A stretch of 64,000 nucleotides of DNA from NCBI GenBank assembly GCA_023634235.1, contig JAMKCF010000016.1, forward strand, positions 5,131,140 to 5,195,139. The letters are read 5' to 3'. Shown here piece by piece: positions 24,601-57,414 of this stretch. The DNA is from Pisaster brevispinus. Lineage: Eukaryota > Echinodermata > Asteroidea > Forcipulatida > Asteriidae. Below the pieces are notes generated by a model. The model was given only the letters and a program-made list of their open reading frames with translations, did no database searches and was not told where the DNA came from. The stretch's first letter is position 1. Each line of letters begins with the position of its first letter. A program made the translations under genes and the position numbers.

Positions 24601-25309
24601 AGCTCCCAAGTTATATTCATCTTTAATATTTTTCTTCTTGTAGCCCCTTACCAAGAGTGGCTTTTAGCCTTGTTTTGGGTAACTTGCATTACAAAAATAT
24701 CTAAAAAACAAACAAAAATACTTTTGTCACTTCATGGTCAAATAACTTTCCATGTAAATTTCAGTGACAATATGGGCGTCCATGAAACGGCTGACAAATT
24801 AACTTAAAGTGTTGTTATGTTAAATGTTTGTAGGTCATGATTGCTGTTCTATACTCATCTTCATTTCCATCTTCATTTCCAATGGTCTCAACTTTTCATC
24901 AGTTGTTCTTGCACCTTTTGAGTTTGGCTTATTCTTGACACTGACTATGTGTACATTTTTAGCAATGTGTTAGTGATGGAAATAATTGGAACCTGAACAA
25001 TCAATTTATCTCATTCATATTTTATTGTTCAAAGTGTTACAATAAACTGGCGCAAACCAATCCTACACACTGTTATTTATGTACACAGTTGTCATTATTG
25101 TCCTCCTCAAACAACATAATGTCAGAAGTATTCAGGCATGATATTTGGTCTATGGAAAAAAAGTAGGAATATTTTATCAAGTACAAGGGCTGACCTGCAT
25201 GTACACATGGTGTAGGCTTCAATAGACATTTCAGGCTGTTTTGTTTAATCACAATTTTTCTGTTTTTTCCAAAAGGCCAAAAAACGTAAATCAGACTGAG
25301 GTAATACAT

Positions 25310-25440
25310 GTAGATGTTAAGTTTGCATCGGGGATAAAAAATATAATTTGTTTTTGCCCTTACACCAGTACACCGGTGTGTATTAAGCACTGTATACTCA
25401 GTACTTTCCCGAGACTGAAGTAAGAATATCATGCCTTGGT
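25310..25440 (+). repeat. Fragment of tRNA-like SINE family B
   Basis: The stretch GCATCGGGGATAAAAAATAT, followed by CCCTTACACC, GGTGTGTATTAAGCACTGTA and TACTCAGTACTTTCCCGAG, matches the outer part of the palindromic tRNA-like element at 40503-41021. The tRNA-like head is absent. Confidence 0.6.
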
Positions 25441-27275
25441 ATTGTGATAAATAAAGATACTTGTGCTACCCACTATATGTAGATGATGAGCAGTGGGGCC
25501 GTCGTTATGACTCACAATGCAAACTAAGCAATTCCACAATACTCAGTGAATGATGCTGCTTGAATGATTCCAACTGTTCATGTTGTTAATAATACCAAAA
25601 CACATGTACATTTACAATATACACTTTAAAACAGTCTCATGACATTTATACATTAATGACTAAATAAGGTAAAACCATGAAGCCATCTGAAACTAGTTCA
25701 GTATTCAAATCTATCAGAAACAACTGTACAGTAAAGTTCCCCCACTCAAACAATACACTGTACATGGAATGGATGGCTTATACTCATAATGTACAACATT
25801 TATAACATCAGCAAACTAACAATGGAATACACATTCTGTTAAATCAAGGTGTGGTGTGATGACATGAATAATTGATTCATTAATGACTGAATACAATAAT
25901 TCATTAGCATAAAAATTACTTCCAGGACCTTTATCACGCTACATTATAAGAAATAATCTTGACCACTGGCAGTAAATCCAGAACATTTTCTGCTTAGCCC
26001 AGTTTGTGTGTTTTTGTTTCATTTTTCATGTGAGAAAAAACAACACCTGTATTAGCTTAATAGATGCTGTTTGTTCCTACATAATGCTTCATTCAATAGA
26101 TGTAGTGGAAGATAAGTCAATGTTGTTGCATATTGTGATTCTACCATTGGGTCCTGTATACCTTAGTAAGCTTCAGTGACTTGCATCAATTGAGTGATTA
26201 TCTTGATGTATGCGTGAAAAAGGTCTCATTAGCAAACACTAAGAGTATTTAAAATAAACTACAACTACATGTTACATGTATATCTGGTGAAAAAACATAT
26301 GTACATATGTACAACAGGATAAAAAGTGCCCAAATCCTACTAACAGTACAATGTACATGTTATTTACATCTCAATCAAGCAAAGAGACTCCAAAGCATTT
26401 AGCATACAAAATCCCTCAGCATACTACACAGTTTACTTTCAGACTGATCACAAGAAGTCATATTCAGCAAGGCAGTTTGATGGAGGTACTTCCACAATTT
26501 CTTTTCACACAAAATCATACGGAATTAGACAAGGTTCAAATACTGTTTATTTGGCTAGATTCTTAACCGTGTCCTTTCATTTGGAAGAAACAAGATTGGA
26601 AGAAACAAGAGGCAGTAAGAATTCTCGTGTAAGTTTGAATCTTTGTATTGATGTACTAAATTAACAGTTGCACTTTTCCTAATAAAGACTAATGCCCAGT
26701 TCCATTATTCAAGAACATGTCACAAAGAAACCTTTCATTTAAATAAAAACAAGTTTGAATGTTTTACAATGGATTTCAATATTCAACGCCAACACACTCC
26801 ACTTTTTAAATAAAACCCCCATGCATTTATTTTAAAAACAAATAAAAAAAATGGACATGTGTATCTTGTGCAAAGTCAAATCACAAAGAAACAAAAGCCT
26901 ACTAAGACTTTCTGTTTTCTTAATTGATTCTGTTCTTTAACTTGCACAGAGCAAGGAGCGTGTTCTTTACCTTACACAAAGCAGAGTTTTTTGATGAACT
27001 CAAACAAGTATTCATCTTAAAAACATTCTGTCCTAATTCAAGAGGGAAAAAAACCAAAAACAAACAAACAACTATTTGTGAGAATTCCAAGTCTAAGGAA
27101 GTTTACCATTCAGCATGCCTTTGGTTTTTAATTCAAAAAATGCTCCATGTTTGATTGGAATGATTCCATTACAATGAATAACAAAGCATTGTTATGACAG
27201 TTTTAAGGTGAGCATGCACCTAGCTCTAATACCCCGGTAGGTTTAGTCAACTAGTAGGGAAGTAAGTTTGGATTG
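25441..27275. other. Region between the converging TMEM218 and CFAP91 genes, probable CFAP91 3' UTR
   Basis: No coding region is supported. On the minus strand a poly(A) signal (AATAAA, complement at 26826-26831) lies about 450 nt after the CFAP91 stop and could define its 3' end; other candidates exist further on. Simple AT-rich sequence fills the rest. Confidence 0.4.
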
Positions 27276-47134
<19,859 letters not shown>

Positions 47135-47189
47135 TGTTGAGCAATTACGAACTTCCAATCCTAATTGTATAAAGGAGTAATTATTTCAC

Positions 47190-48940
47190 AGCATGAGTTT
47201 CCATATGGCATTCCGTTTCGCAAATTTCAGTCAAAAAAGAGCCACACTCATTTGTTCGGTGTAGCCAATTTAATTTGTTGTTCTCGTCGTCTACGTCGTC
47301 TGTGTGATGATTTAGGAGCGCATAATCTGAGAATCTGACTTGCCCCATCTGGTAGTCATGACGACACAGCCTCGTACGTCGAATGTACCATATAAATTAT
47401 CATAGCATAAAATTAAACGATTTCGACAAATGTTTTTAAATGAAAGAAATAATTTGAAGGACACATAGTGATTTAATACTTTTAAAAATATCAAAATAAA
47501 AATTATGATAATTTGACAGGAAAGTAGAGTACAGATTCAACATCCCCTGCTGATTGTAGAACAATCGGCAAATTCAGCGCGCAATCTGATTTCCCCCGTG
47601 GGAGGAGGAGGGACATTAGGCAAAATCAGCACGCAATCTGAGAACAGAGGAAATGATGCTCAAAAAGCCAATGATCTCTATTATACTGACCAGCGCAAAA
47701 AGCCTTATGAGCAGCGCAATGTGTACATTGTGCAAATTCTTAAAATGTGCTCGGTGTAATGATGAGTAAAGAAGTTGGAATGTTGTCAATGTACCTCCAT
47801 AAAATTTGCACTAACCACTAACTAACAACAATGTGACATATCAAAAAAGAAAAAGCTAGAAGGTCGGTCAAAACTATGACATCCACAAACCAGAAAGTAG
47901 TACATACAGACATATATCTACAGTACAACTCTCCTACAACTACAAAGTACAAGCACCTCCTTAGCAAAGGTGAGAATATCATTTGTTTGTACACAGGCTA
48001 CCGCTAGGATCAGGATCGGACAGTACTTTTTTCCCAGCCGGCAGCCCTGTGTTTTTCCATGGAGGAATAAGAACACAAACTAGTCATTTTCTAGGGTAGC
48101 CCAGGTTGAAGTCCTCTCCGCGTTGCATAAAATTTTAAGTTTACAACGTGCAACATACACTGCAGCTGACGTCCTACACCAGGGCTATGTTTTTCCATGG
48201 TTTATCATAATTGTTTCCACATATTTTTATTAATTACATAACAATATTTTTATTAATCTGACGTCTGACATTGACAATGACTTTATTTATAATTGATAAG
48301 TAAACACGAGTTGGATGTCTGCTGAACTCCCTGTTCAAATTGGTAAACAGACAATAAATAACCAAACCATGATAATTAATATTATACTTTTATAGTAATT
48401 ATACTAGTTATATAAATCACCCTGTTGGACGTTACGTGTCATTCGAACTTAATTAATTAATTAAAATTTATTAAAAATTAATTGAAGTTTAAACTTTAAC
48501 TAGGAAGTTCAGCAGAAAACGTAAACATGGCGATCCTATCTGGAAACTGGTTGCAAACTTCACATTATTTTCAATGGTTCTCTTTGCTCAAATTTCACAC
48601 TGAGTTGGTTTTTTTAAGAGATAAAATGTGTCTTCTTCAACTCAATGTAAACCCTTAAAAAAAAGAAGCTTCATATTGCAAAATGATGAACTACTGATGG
48701 AGCCCGCCCTCTTCACTATGCCGATGGAATTGAAGTTGCTGCTCTAAATTGCCTCTACTACAACAAGTACCCTTTGACCTTATGAGACTATGCTTTTTTA
48801 AATAAACGGAAGTAAGTCATATTCTCTACACCACTACCAGATTTAGGGGCCTATGTAGGTGGAATACTATTGGTAGACCTTATCAAATTACATAAGAAAA
48901 TAGACCTAATTTTCTTCTCATTAGTCGTTTTTATGAAACA
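47190..48940. other. Intergenic region between divergent CFAP91 and CARD genes
   Basis: It should contain the CFAP91 promoter near 47190-47330. I saw no convincing RFX X-box or TATA box. A CCAATGATCTCTATTATA motif at 47668 belongs to the dispersed palindromic family. A piece at about 48505-48542 (GGAAGTTCAGCAG, AACGTAAACATGG) matches 13137-13170. Confidence 0.4.
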
Positions 48941-48949
48941 AAATATGAA

Positions 48950-49370
48950 TTTACAGTTTATATAAGTTGAAGGATTTGAGACACCTTCTGACACCACCGT
49001 AAATGGAAAACTTGGACAGTTTTAGCCAAGAATGACATGTTCAGGGCCGTTGTAAAGCTAGCAAGAAATGGTGACATGCAGGAGTTCCCAGTCCTAGTAT
49101 AATCACAAGTCAAGCAGAATGTCACCCAAAATGAAGCCCTGACCAGTTTTGCATCAAAAACATGAAGAAAAACATTTACAGACACAAACGGGTCATCCTT
49201 CCATCTTTAAAACGACATAACTCCATTTTATTTTAAGGTATGAAGCTGATTTAAGCACTGGTCAGTGAACTTCTCTTAAAACAAGCTTTCCATTGATACC
49301 AGATTTGTAGAGGTTTGATGAAAAAATGCAAATACCACTGAACTCCCTACTTTAACATTATTTTTTCGGT
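48950..49370 (-). repeat. Interspersed repeat, copy 2 (inverted partner of 13170-13485)
   Basis: Its reverse complement aligns with 13170-13485. Its end (CTGAACTCCCTACTTT) matches the reverse complement of the sequence just left of the 13-kb hairpin, showing that the hairpin there interrupts the family sequence. Confidence 0.65.
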
Positions 49371-49501
49371 TCCAATTGCAGGCATTAGTAAAGTAACTTC
49401 AAGGTCATAAATGTTACTTTATCAATATCATGTTTATAAAGTCTTACTACTATAAGTCTTACTCTTAAATATTACTTTTGTCTACTGCAATGTGCAGTCT
49501 A

Positions 49502-49640
49502 GAGCAGGCTTTTAGCCAGGATTTGAAAATATGGTGTCCAAATTTGACTGGATTAAAAAACAGGGTGTCAAAATTTTTAGTGCCGATTAGTGAGGGTCCA
49601 GAGGGTGCACGAACCCCCCCCCCAAAAAAAAAAAAAAGCA
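49502..49640 (+). repeat. Short interspersed repeat (GCAGGCTTTTAGCCA family), copy 2
   Basis: Extends the match with 44688-44760 and ends in a C-run and A-run (about 49613-49637) that could be a degenerate tail. No coding capacity. Confidence 0.55.
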
Positions 49641-50088
49641 ATTTCAATTTAAGGTAACTTTATTATTTGAGCTTGCACAAAAACGCACAGAGAAGTTGAA
49701 AACAGGAGTTCAAGCTGAAAACCTGATTTTGTTTAATCGGATACTTAGTCATGATAATGCACCCATACTGTTGGAGAATAAAGGCCATTTTTCATCTTGC
49801 AGCATTTTTACTGAGTATGCAGAACCACCATAACTAAATTGTCGACTTGAAAACCACTGGTGTCACGGCAAACCTCACTTGATATTTATGGGGCTAGTCT
49901 GTTCATTTAAATTTAGTGTTAGAATAGGATAAAATTAAAAGTTATTATTTAGTTTCATTTATTACGTTACCAAACTTCAATGAAGAACTTGCATGAATTT
50001 TGTAATTTTATCAATATACAGGGACGTGTATGATCTAACCCAACTCACTGTTGATTGGTGTTTCTAAAGCCTGGGAAGTGTCATTGTG

Positions 50089-50640
50089 ATGGAGGTGCGC
50101 ACAAGAGAAAAGTTATGCTACCATTATGATGAGATTGCTAATGAGCTTAATACAGACCATGTTCTCCTCTGCTTGAGTGGATCTGTGCTCTCTGAATATG
50201 AGTGTAACAAGATATCAGCATCTGGGACTCAACAAGCCAAAGCAAAACGACTACTAGATATCCTTTGTACAAAAGATGCGTTGGCATATCATCACTTCCG
50301 TTATGCACTGAAGGAGCGCTACCCTCATTTGGTTAGAAAGTTGGATGAGGAATGCGTTAAACCAGAGCAGAATACCAAGGAGAGTAAAGCCACTCAAATC
50401 ACATTCAAGCGTCGAGACTCACTCATCTTAAATCTGAAAACAGAAGGCATCGTAGATATTTTGGAACATGGTGGCATTCTTACAAAGGATGATTGCAACA
50501 TGGTGAAAGCAGGAATGACAAAGGAGGACAAAGCCAGAGTATTGGTTAACCTGATTCCAGAGCGTGGGCCTACAGCTTATAGACAGTTCAAACTGGCTGT
50601 TAGAGCACAGCAGCCCAAACTGGCTGAATTACTGGAATGA
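50089..50640 (+). CDS. Tandem-CARD protein (183 aa, intronless coding region)
   Basis: The frame from ATG 50089 to TGA 50638-50640 encodes two death-fold CARD modules and little else. CARD 1 (about residues 5-88) ends with the typical helices LLDILCTKDALAYHHFRYAL and KERYPHLVRKL. CARD 2 (about 105-183) has ILEHGGILTKDDC and VLVNLIPERGPTAYRQFKLA, then the usual final AELL. CARDs bind other CARDs in apoptosis and innate-immune complexes. With no caspase, NACHT or kinase domain, this may be an adaptor or a CARD-only decoy; that is inference. The leader has a splice-acceptor-like ATCAATATACAG ending at about 50021, so a 5' UTR intron is possible. A poly(A) signal AATAAA lies at 50999-51004. The single coding exon could also mean an old retrocopy. 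No gene name can be assigned safely. Confidence 0.88.
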   Translation: MEVRTREKLCYHYDEIANELNTDHVLLCLSGSVLSEYECNKISASGTQQAKAKRLLDILCTKDALAYHHFRYALKERYPHLVRKLDEECVKPEQNTKESKATQITFKRRDSLILNLKTEGIVDILEHGGILTKDDCNMVKAGMTKEDKARVLVNLIPERGPTAYRQFKLAVRAQQPKLAELLE

Positions 50641-52020
50641 TTATACTTTATTTTATGTCTGTTCTGAAGGTGAAAACAACACTTGGGATTTCTGTAACTG
50701 CAGGTTTTTTGAGTCAGCAAGTCATGCTTTTGACACAGAAAGTATCACCATCTGTTGTTAATATTAATCTAGATAATGTCCAATCAACATAAACCAGTCA
50801 TGTACATTAGACCAGGCTTTCAAATGAGGCCGTGCTGAAGGTTGAAAGCACATGCTACAAATAAATCATGGTACTGTACATGTTTACATCAATTGCTAAT
50901 CTCCGCTGTTACATATGAGCACAAATTGGCACTTTTATTGATCTTGGCTCTTGAAAGTCAATGTCCCTTACTATCCAAATAGATTGAATGTTTCTGTCAA
51001 TAAAAATACTAAAAACCCATCACTGTTGCAGACCCTGGTAGATTTTGGTGTCAAAGAGAACAAGAATAGTTAGTGTCATTGGAGGTCATTCAGAAATATC
51101 TGCAGGATGGATACATACATGTACTACTTGCAATTATACGTACTACCTGGAACATTTATTTAGCAAAATAACATTTCTGAAACCCTGGGTAAGCTTTTAT
51201 ATTTATTTATTTTTTTCACTCAATGTTAATGCAAATTACAAAAATTTGCTCTAAAGGGCATCTGCAAAAATGCATTTAATAAATTTATGTAAGTGCAAAG
51301 ACATTGTTAGTTGTCAGAGACAAGTATCCACATTTTTTGGGACCCATACATGAATTATTAACAAAGTAATCAGTTTGAGCTTAATTGGTCACAGAGTCAC
51401 AAGAAAACAGTGAAAAACCCATCTATACTGATCTGTTTTTGTACTCGTTTTCAAACAAGTGATTTGCTGAGTGTTTTACTCATTTTTCAAAAACTAAATT
51501 ATTTTAACCAAAAATGTGGACTGCTTACTGGAAAGTGGAAAGCAGCTGTGGAACTACAGGGTAATTTTTTACAAGTCCCTCATGACAGTGCACAATTTGA
51601 TTTACCTTCAAATGCTCTGCAATAGACCGTATGCACATGGCGTCTTTTGAGCAAGGAGGTCAAAAGAAGGTCACTCATTGGCTCATCCTTCAGTCACGCA
51701 AACAAGATTTTTGTTGTCTATTGTTGCATAAGTGTTCTACCTCTAAGATGGCGTGATAACATCAAAACATCCAAGGTCCATATGAGTGTGAACTCATCTA
51801 AAAGTGTTTGAAGATGTCCGAGACTTGCCCAGTCTTTTCGTTCTAAATCATCCTAGAGCCGAAGTTGCATATGATCGATCATCATCAAGATTAAACATGT
51901 ATTTTTGTATTAACTATTAACATTTAGCCAGATGCCTCATGTGAAGTTCATATTTTAGTGTCACAAGACTAATTACATTGCAGTATGTTCTGTAGAAACT
52001 GCATTATGTGTAAAGACATT
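50641..52020. other. CARD gene 3' UTR and intergenic DNA
   Basis: The first 360 bases to the AATAAA at 50999 are probably the 3' UTR. Beyond that I see no gene. Confidence 0.45.
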
Positions 52021-52029
52021 TGTGACACA

Positions 52030-52265
52030 ATTACACATGTATTATCTAGTTTTAGGTTGAACAATGAGAGCAGGACTTGAACCAGCAACCTCAAGGTTAA
52101 CGTGCCAGTACTCTGACAACTGAGTTATCTAGCCGGTAGTTCGCTGGTACATTAATCCGGAGATTGCAGAATCAAGTCCCGCTCTAGCATGTCTTGTCAA
52201 ATTTTTTCAGGTTCAATTTCCGCTCTAGTAAATTTTCCAAGTCAGTTTCCTTTGTGATTTATGAC
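52030..52265. repeat. tRNA-like element family A, copy 3, with facing arms
   Basis: The left arm has a minus-strand B-box-like segment (CAGGACTTGAACCAGCAACC on the plus strand, near 52072). The right arm has a plus-strand counterpart (GGAGATTGCAGAATCAAGTC, near 52159). It ends in the complement of the shared core (GTCAGTTTCCTTTGTGATTT). The inverted arrangement matches copy 1 at 3440-3778. Confidence 0.55.
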
Positions 52266-52779
52266 AAATGTTATCTCTAAAACAAGGTTTAATTTTGTAC
52301 GTATGCCACAATAGGGAATTTAAGTGGCAGTTTCTTTTAATTGTTTTATTTTTAATGGTCTTTTACTGTATTGTTCAATATATTATTAGTACATGTACTG
52401 AGCGTTCCATTTTTTTCTACATATCCAGAGATATTCCAACTTGTAATTGTTTTACTTATAGGGTATCAGGACTAGGTACATTTTTAAGATTGTAGAAAAT
52501 GCTTGAATGACAAGAATGACAATCAGCAATGTTTAGCAGCTGCTCTTGGGTTTTCAGGGGGTGGTGCTTTGGTGCATTTATTTTATTTCTGTGAACTAAT
52601 GAAACAATGGACAACAGCCAAATGGGTTATCATTAATCCTGCAAAACATATTTTTGATGTGGATTCCCTTGAGTTCCTTTGACACAATCTGTTGTTTTTG
52701 GAAGAGACCAACTTGTCTTGTGCAAAGGTTTACTTTCATCGTGGCTCCCAGTGTCCTCAGGTATATCCCAATGAAGTAT

Positions 52780-53660
52780 TTTCTTTTAGGGACCATTGCT
52801 GTTTGAGTTATTTATTAATGATCTCCCATATGTACCACGTCTCGCTGGTTATTATTTGCTAATGATACTTTATTGTGTAGGCTAATAATATGCCTGATGA
52901 AGGAGATTATTTTGCAACAAGATCTTGACCAAATTCATGGTTGGTGTCTTAAAAGTTAGCACATGTAAGGTCAACAGAACGAAAGTGATAGGTATTACTT
53001 GGTCCTAAAATTAGGATGTTCCCATGTACATACATTACACTCTCAACAAAACTCATCTTGATATTGTAACTGAATACAAGTATTTGGTGTTATTTTGACC
53101 CAGGATACCCATGGGCAATACATTGTTAATCAGTCTAATAATTTATTGGGCTTCAATTTAGTGTTGCCAGAGATCTTAATCCAAACTTGCCCTTTAATAT
53201 GAAAATAGCGCATTGCAGTATAGCGCATTGCGCATTGCATTGAGTATGGCCAGCCAATGGCATCTTTTCACTTCCGCTCTTGTTAACAAACTTGAAAAAG
53301 GGCAGTGACATGCCATCAGAATGATACTTGGATAGAGAAAGAAGGAAATGAGTTATGAAAACTGACTTAAGCTCCTTTTAAGTTAAAACTGGTCTTCTCT
53401 TAGTTCGAGAAGGAGGTTGTTATTTTCAAGTTTTTATGTAGTAAAAGCTTCAGTTTCATTCAGTGTAATGTGGTCAGGTGTGATATTTTGGTAAACTGTT
53501 GGCATACTGAGGCTGTACATTCAACCCCCTCAGAGCTCCCATGCAGAGACTTCAAAGCTCTGCAGTGAACGCCTTTGCTGAGGTGGGGCTGAGCTTTCCT
53601 TTCAGGGGAGGATAAGTTTGCTGAGGTGCCAAGTTTTGCTAAGCAAATTGAATCACTTTT
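52780..53660 (+). pseudogene. Remnant of a non-LTR retrotransposon reverse transcriptase
   Basis: Broken plus-strand frames give LFELFINDLPYVPRLAGY, then in another frame LFANDTLLCR, then QQDLDQIHGWC, EYKYL and LVNKLEKG-HAIRMILG. This is the order of blocks in LINE reverse transcriptases of the CR1/Jockey group. The active-site FADD reads FAND, losing one catalytic Asp, and several stops and shifts follow. It is a different, more complete copy than the fragment at 24105-24600. Dead element. Confidence 0.78.
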
Positions 53661-53699
53661 GGGTTTTTTTTTAAAATATTTATTTTGGGGTGTATTTTA

Positions 53700-55400
53700 T
53701 GTAATTGGTATTTAGTATAATTTTCTTATTTTAACGTATATTTTTAACGTTGTCTAGCTATCATTATATATTGTTTCTAAATAAATATCTTGTTTATTGA
53801 ATTTATATTTTTACATACATTCCTGTAAGTGTACACATAGGTACATATAGTGTGAATGATGGTTTTACCCAGTATCCTTTGAAGTGGTTTCGTGCACATC
53901 ACTTGGCTGCGCTATTTTCGTATTTTTAGTTTATTAATTCATTCGTTCATTTTATTTCCACATCAATGCAAAAACTAAGAAGCAGAGGTACATTATTTAA
54001 ATACCTAAACAAGTAGATAAGACTAAACAAAGATGTGTAGGGGATTTGCAAGAAGCAAGCTTGTCGAGTGCGAACCCCCTCATTTATATATTATTTGTGC
54101 TCCAAGTTAAATCTACTTAAAGCGCAAATAACAAAAACAAACATTTTATGAAATGAGTATAAATATCAATGAACAAAATACAATGAGCAAATAAATAAAT
54201 AAACCTAAGCAAGCAAACAAAATTAGTAACCCCAAGAAACAAACAAAAATAAACAAACAAACAAAAAGCACAAATAGCACAAAGCAGTGAAGCCAGTAAA
54301 TAAAGTTCAAGTACTGAATAATGTGATAAATAACGAAATAGTCTCAGTTAAAGTTTAAGGTGGGGGTAGCGAAGCTTTGACAGAACAATGATAACTATAG
54401 ATGTGATGGGAATTGCTTGTATTAAGACCTACTTGTATTTATATAGAAGATTTTTACTGGGTATCTGTTCTAGGGTCTAGGAATCTGTTTCTGTATAAGG
54501 TAGTGAATATGAAGGCACACATTCATCGAGGCCTACGATTTCATGAAGTTCAACAGTGCAAGAGTTTTACTTTTTAAATTAAGATAATTAAGCATTGCAA
54601 TTTTGCACTAAAAGTGACAACTTTCTTTTCCACGAATTGACACCAAGGTGTTAAATTGTAACACACAGCGCACACAAACGTCAAATTGGGGGGGGGGGGT
54701 TTCATGAAGTGACACCAATCTTTTGTGTAGCGCGTGATGCTGGCCTACATTTTCGGGAACGGATACACACGCAGTGCTGTCATAATATATTGGATGGTGT
54801 CAGTTTGTAAAGCGGAATATTGTGTGTTTTAAGTTTATTTTCGATTTCACGAACTGATACAAAACGGGGAGGAGGGCACGTATGCCTCCCGTAAAATTTG
54901 ACCGCAAAAAAAAATAAGAAAGAAGAGGAAAAGGGGGAGAAAGAATGGGAGGGAATGCTTAAGGAACATTTTGCATTATAATAAAAATAAGAATTGCCGT
55001 ACAACTGCACGTTTGTTATGACTAAACCACGAAGCCTGTAATTCCAAAGTTAGACAACAGGCCGATATATAAATGTCTTTAATAGACATTTTCAACCCTG
55101 AAAACCTGAAAACTGTCAACCAGATTTACTTTTTGCATGAAAGGCCCGTTCCGATAAATGTTGATACAGTGTTTAGTTGACATGTTCCACGTGCATCCTA
55201 GAAATGTTGTGGGCAGCATCAATAAAATACTAGAAATAGAGTTTGTGAACAAACTCACGGTGTTCGGTTGAACCATGGACCTCTGAACGTAAATTGATGA
55301 CGTAATTCAAAAGAAGGTAAACTCTGTGTACAAGTTTTTGCTTTCCTCGTGCTTTGCTGTAGATGCAAATATTGTAGCTTTTGTTAATCCTCGTTTACAA
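53700..55400. other. Intergenic AT-rich region with simple repeats
   Basis: It contains AAAC/AAAT-type simple repeats near 54180-54260, a 12-G run at 54688-54699 and three similar pieces (CCACGAATTGACACC at 54631, CATGAAGTGACACC at 54703, TTCACGAACTGATAC at 54845). No gene is seen. Confidence 0.45.
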
Positions 55401-55417
55401 CTTTTTCAAATTTGAAA

Positions 55418-55475
55418 CTTCAACTTCCGATTTTTACCGGAAGTAAGGTGAAATTTGGTCAAATGTTGTCAAAGA
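55418..55475. repeat. Short repeat with CTTCCG...CGGAAG dyad, copy 1
   Basis: AACTTCCGATTTTTACCGGA and the following AGTAAGGTGAAATTTGGTCA match the copy at 56439-56482. The dyad resembles two facing ETS-type sites, though it may simply be the inner hairpin of a repeat. Confidence 0.5.
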
Positions 55476-56266
55476 CGAATGGCTTTCGTCGAATGGCTTT
55501 AAAATGATGTGATGTCATTAAAATACCAATTTACGTATTTTGATCATTGTTATTCCCAAGTTTACTATGTGAAGCCTTTCTGTTGTATGTGATTTGTTCA
55601 CCTCAGTCATTTCATGTGGAACCCAGCTACTGGAATAAACTCATTATATTTCATAGCTCTATGTGGTTAGCTCAAGTGTTTTTACGGCGGCGTGCTGATA
55701 AAACAAAATAGTGGGGAACCTCCATATTCTAAATGTACTCATTGAATATTTCCTAGCTTAGTTTTAAATAAGTGTAATATTAGTGGATCCCTCGATGTGT
55801 CCACAGTTCCATGTAAGTAAACAAAAGCTTTAAAAGGAAGAACATTGTGAACAACCTCTTTGTTGATGGCCGTTCACACGATTTAAGCCAAATGATTTTA
55901 GTGAGTTTGATCCTAGCGGGATTGAGTGTCAAAAGCAACGTTACACAAACGGACCTATTAAATAATAATAATCAGTGACGTTGCAGGTTTGCACGGAACG
56001 TACTAACATCCATTCTCCATTTCATAAACCTTTGTAAAAGCGCAAGCTAGTATTAGTAACAAAAGGACGCCGTCGCACACAACATTGGTACCATTCGAAC
56101 ATTGATAGCGTTGAAAACGGAATGGTGCATACAGCACGGTGTATACAGCCCGATGCTCCGCCTGCGCAGAGCATCAGAGCCACGTGTACACACCCTCTAC
56201 ATCGTATTATGCACGTTATGTACATGCACATGGACTTTTCTTTACGCGCTATGAATGGAGGTCAAC

Positions 56267-56294
56267 ACACTTTTTTTTTTTTTTTTTTTTTTTT
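56267..56294 (+). repeat. Long poly-T tract
   Basis: An almost uninterrupted T run. It could be the tail of a minus-strand retroposon. Confidence 0.85.
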
Positions 56295-56429
56295 AACGCG
56301 CACTTTTATGACCAGAGGACAAGATCAAACTGGTGCCATATCTGTGCAAAAAATGGAGCAGGGTAAACGAGCTTCAAACTAACATTTAAATATTTGAGAA
56401 AAAAACAAGAAGTTCTTGAGATATAAATT

Positions 56430-56835
56430 TTTGAAATTTTCAACTTCCGGTTTCAACCGGAAGTAAAGGTCAAATAAGGTCACGTTTTGCACGACATTTG
56501 TAAATCATTACAAAAGCTGTTATGTTATGCAAGTATCTTGTACGTAGCATTTTCAGTTCTCAAGGTATGATTTTTTTTTATTATTTAACGTTTATTTAAC
56601 GTAATTACGTCATCGATGACGTCACCATTCCCAAAAGGTTGCGGCTTTGTCTACCCACCAAGCTTGATCTTCATGACAAGCTTCAAGTTTATACAAGCTT
56701 TACTTTTGTTCAAAATTGCGCTAGAAGTTTCATTGAGAAGAAGAAGACGAGGAAAAAAAAACAAAAAAAAAAACAGAACAATAACAATAGGTCTTCGGCT
56801 GTTTGCCGAACACCTAAAAAGCGGAGATCTCGGCG
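56430..56835 (+). repeat. Interspersed repeat with ETS-like dyad and terminal hairpin
   Basis: It starts with a near-perfect inverted repeat (ACTTCCGGTTTCAACCGGAA) and ends with TCTTCGGCTGTTTGCCGAAC, another hairpin (TTCGGC/GCCGAA) at about 56794-56811, preceded by an A-rich stretch. No credible frame lies between. It looks like an unclassified short retroposon, with a shorter relative at 55418-55475. Confidence 0.45.
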
Positions 56836-57414
56836 TGTATGACTAATTTTACTAATTACTGTATCATATAAAGCCGTACTTGATTTTCATCAGGGCCGAT
56901 GTTCTTTTTAAAAAATGAATAAAAATGAAACAATTGCGGGACGTCTTCGCAGTCTAAGTTGGCATAATAGATGGCAATCCCCCTTATTTACACCAGGGAA
57001 ACAATTTTAAATAAAAGGAACATCTCAATTGTAAACTAGGTGAACAGTAATGTGTACAACGCCTCATGAAATGGCTAGAATGATGTTTCTAATGACGAGA
57101 GTGCGGCCTCCATTAGCCAACCAATCACTTGCCCTAGAAAAACATAATAAAACAAATTATTATTAAAAGGAAATGTCATAGCCTGCGGCACTATAGATGT
57201 TACAACTTTTTCCTGGTGCTCTACACAGTGGGCCCCCAAAACCACGTATGCTCGTTCTCGTAAAATGCCTTATTTTATATAGGGTCGTATTTATGGATTC
57301 CGTGATTATTTTTTTTCTACATTTTTTCTTGATGGATTTGACTATACTATATACAAGGAAAGTTAGCTCCTATGTAATGTAGGCCTACCTCTGAAATGTG
57401 ACGGGCATTTTAGC

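Noticed and set aside
47135..47330. An RFX X-box in front of CFAP91
   Set aside because: I looked for a GTNRCC/RGYAAC pair because this is a ciliary gene. Nothing near the start codon matched well enough.
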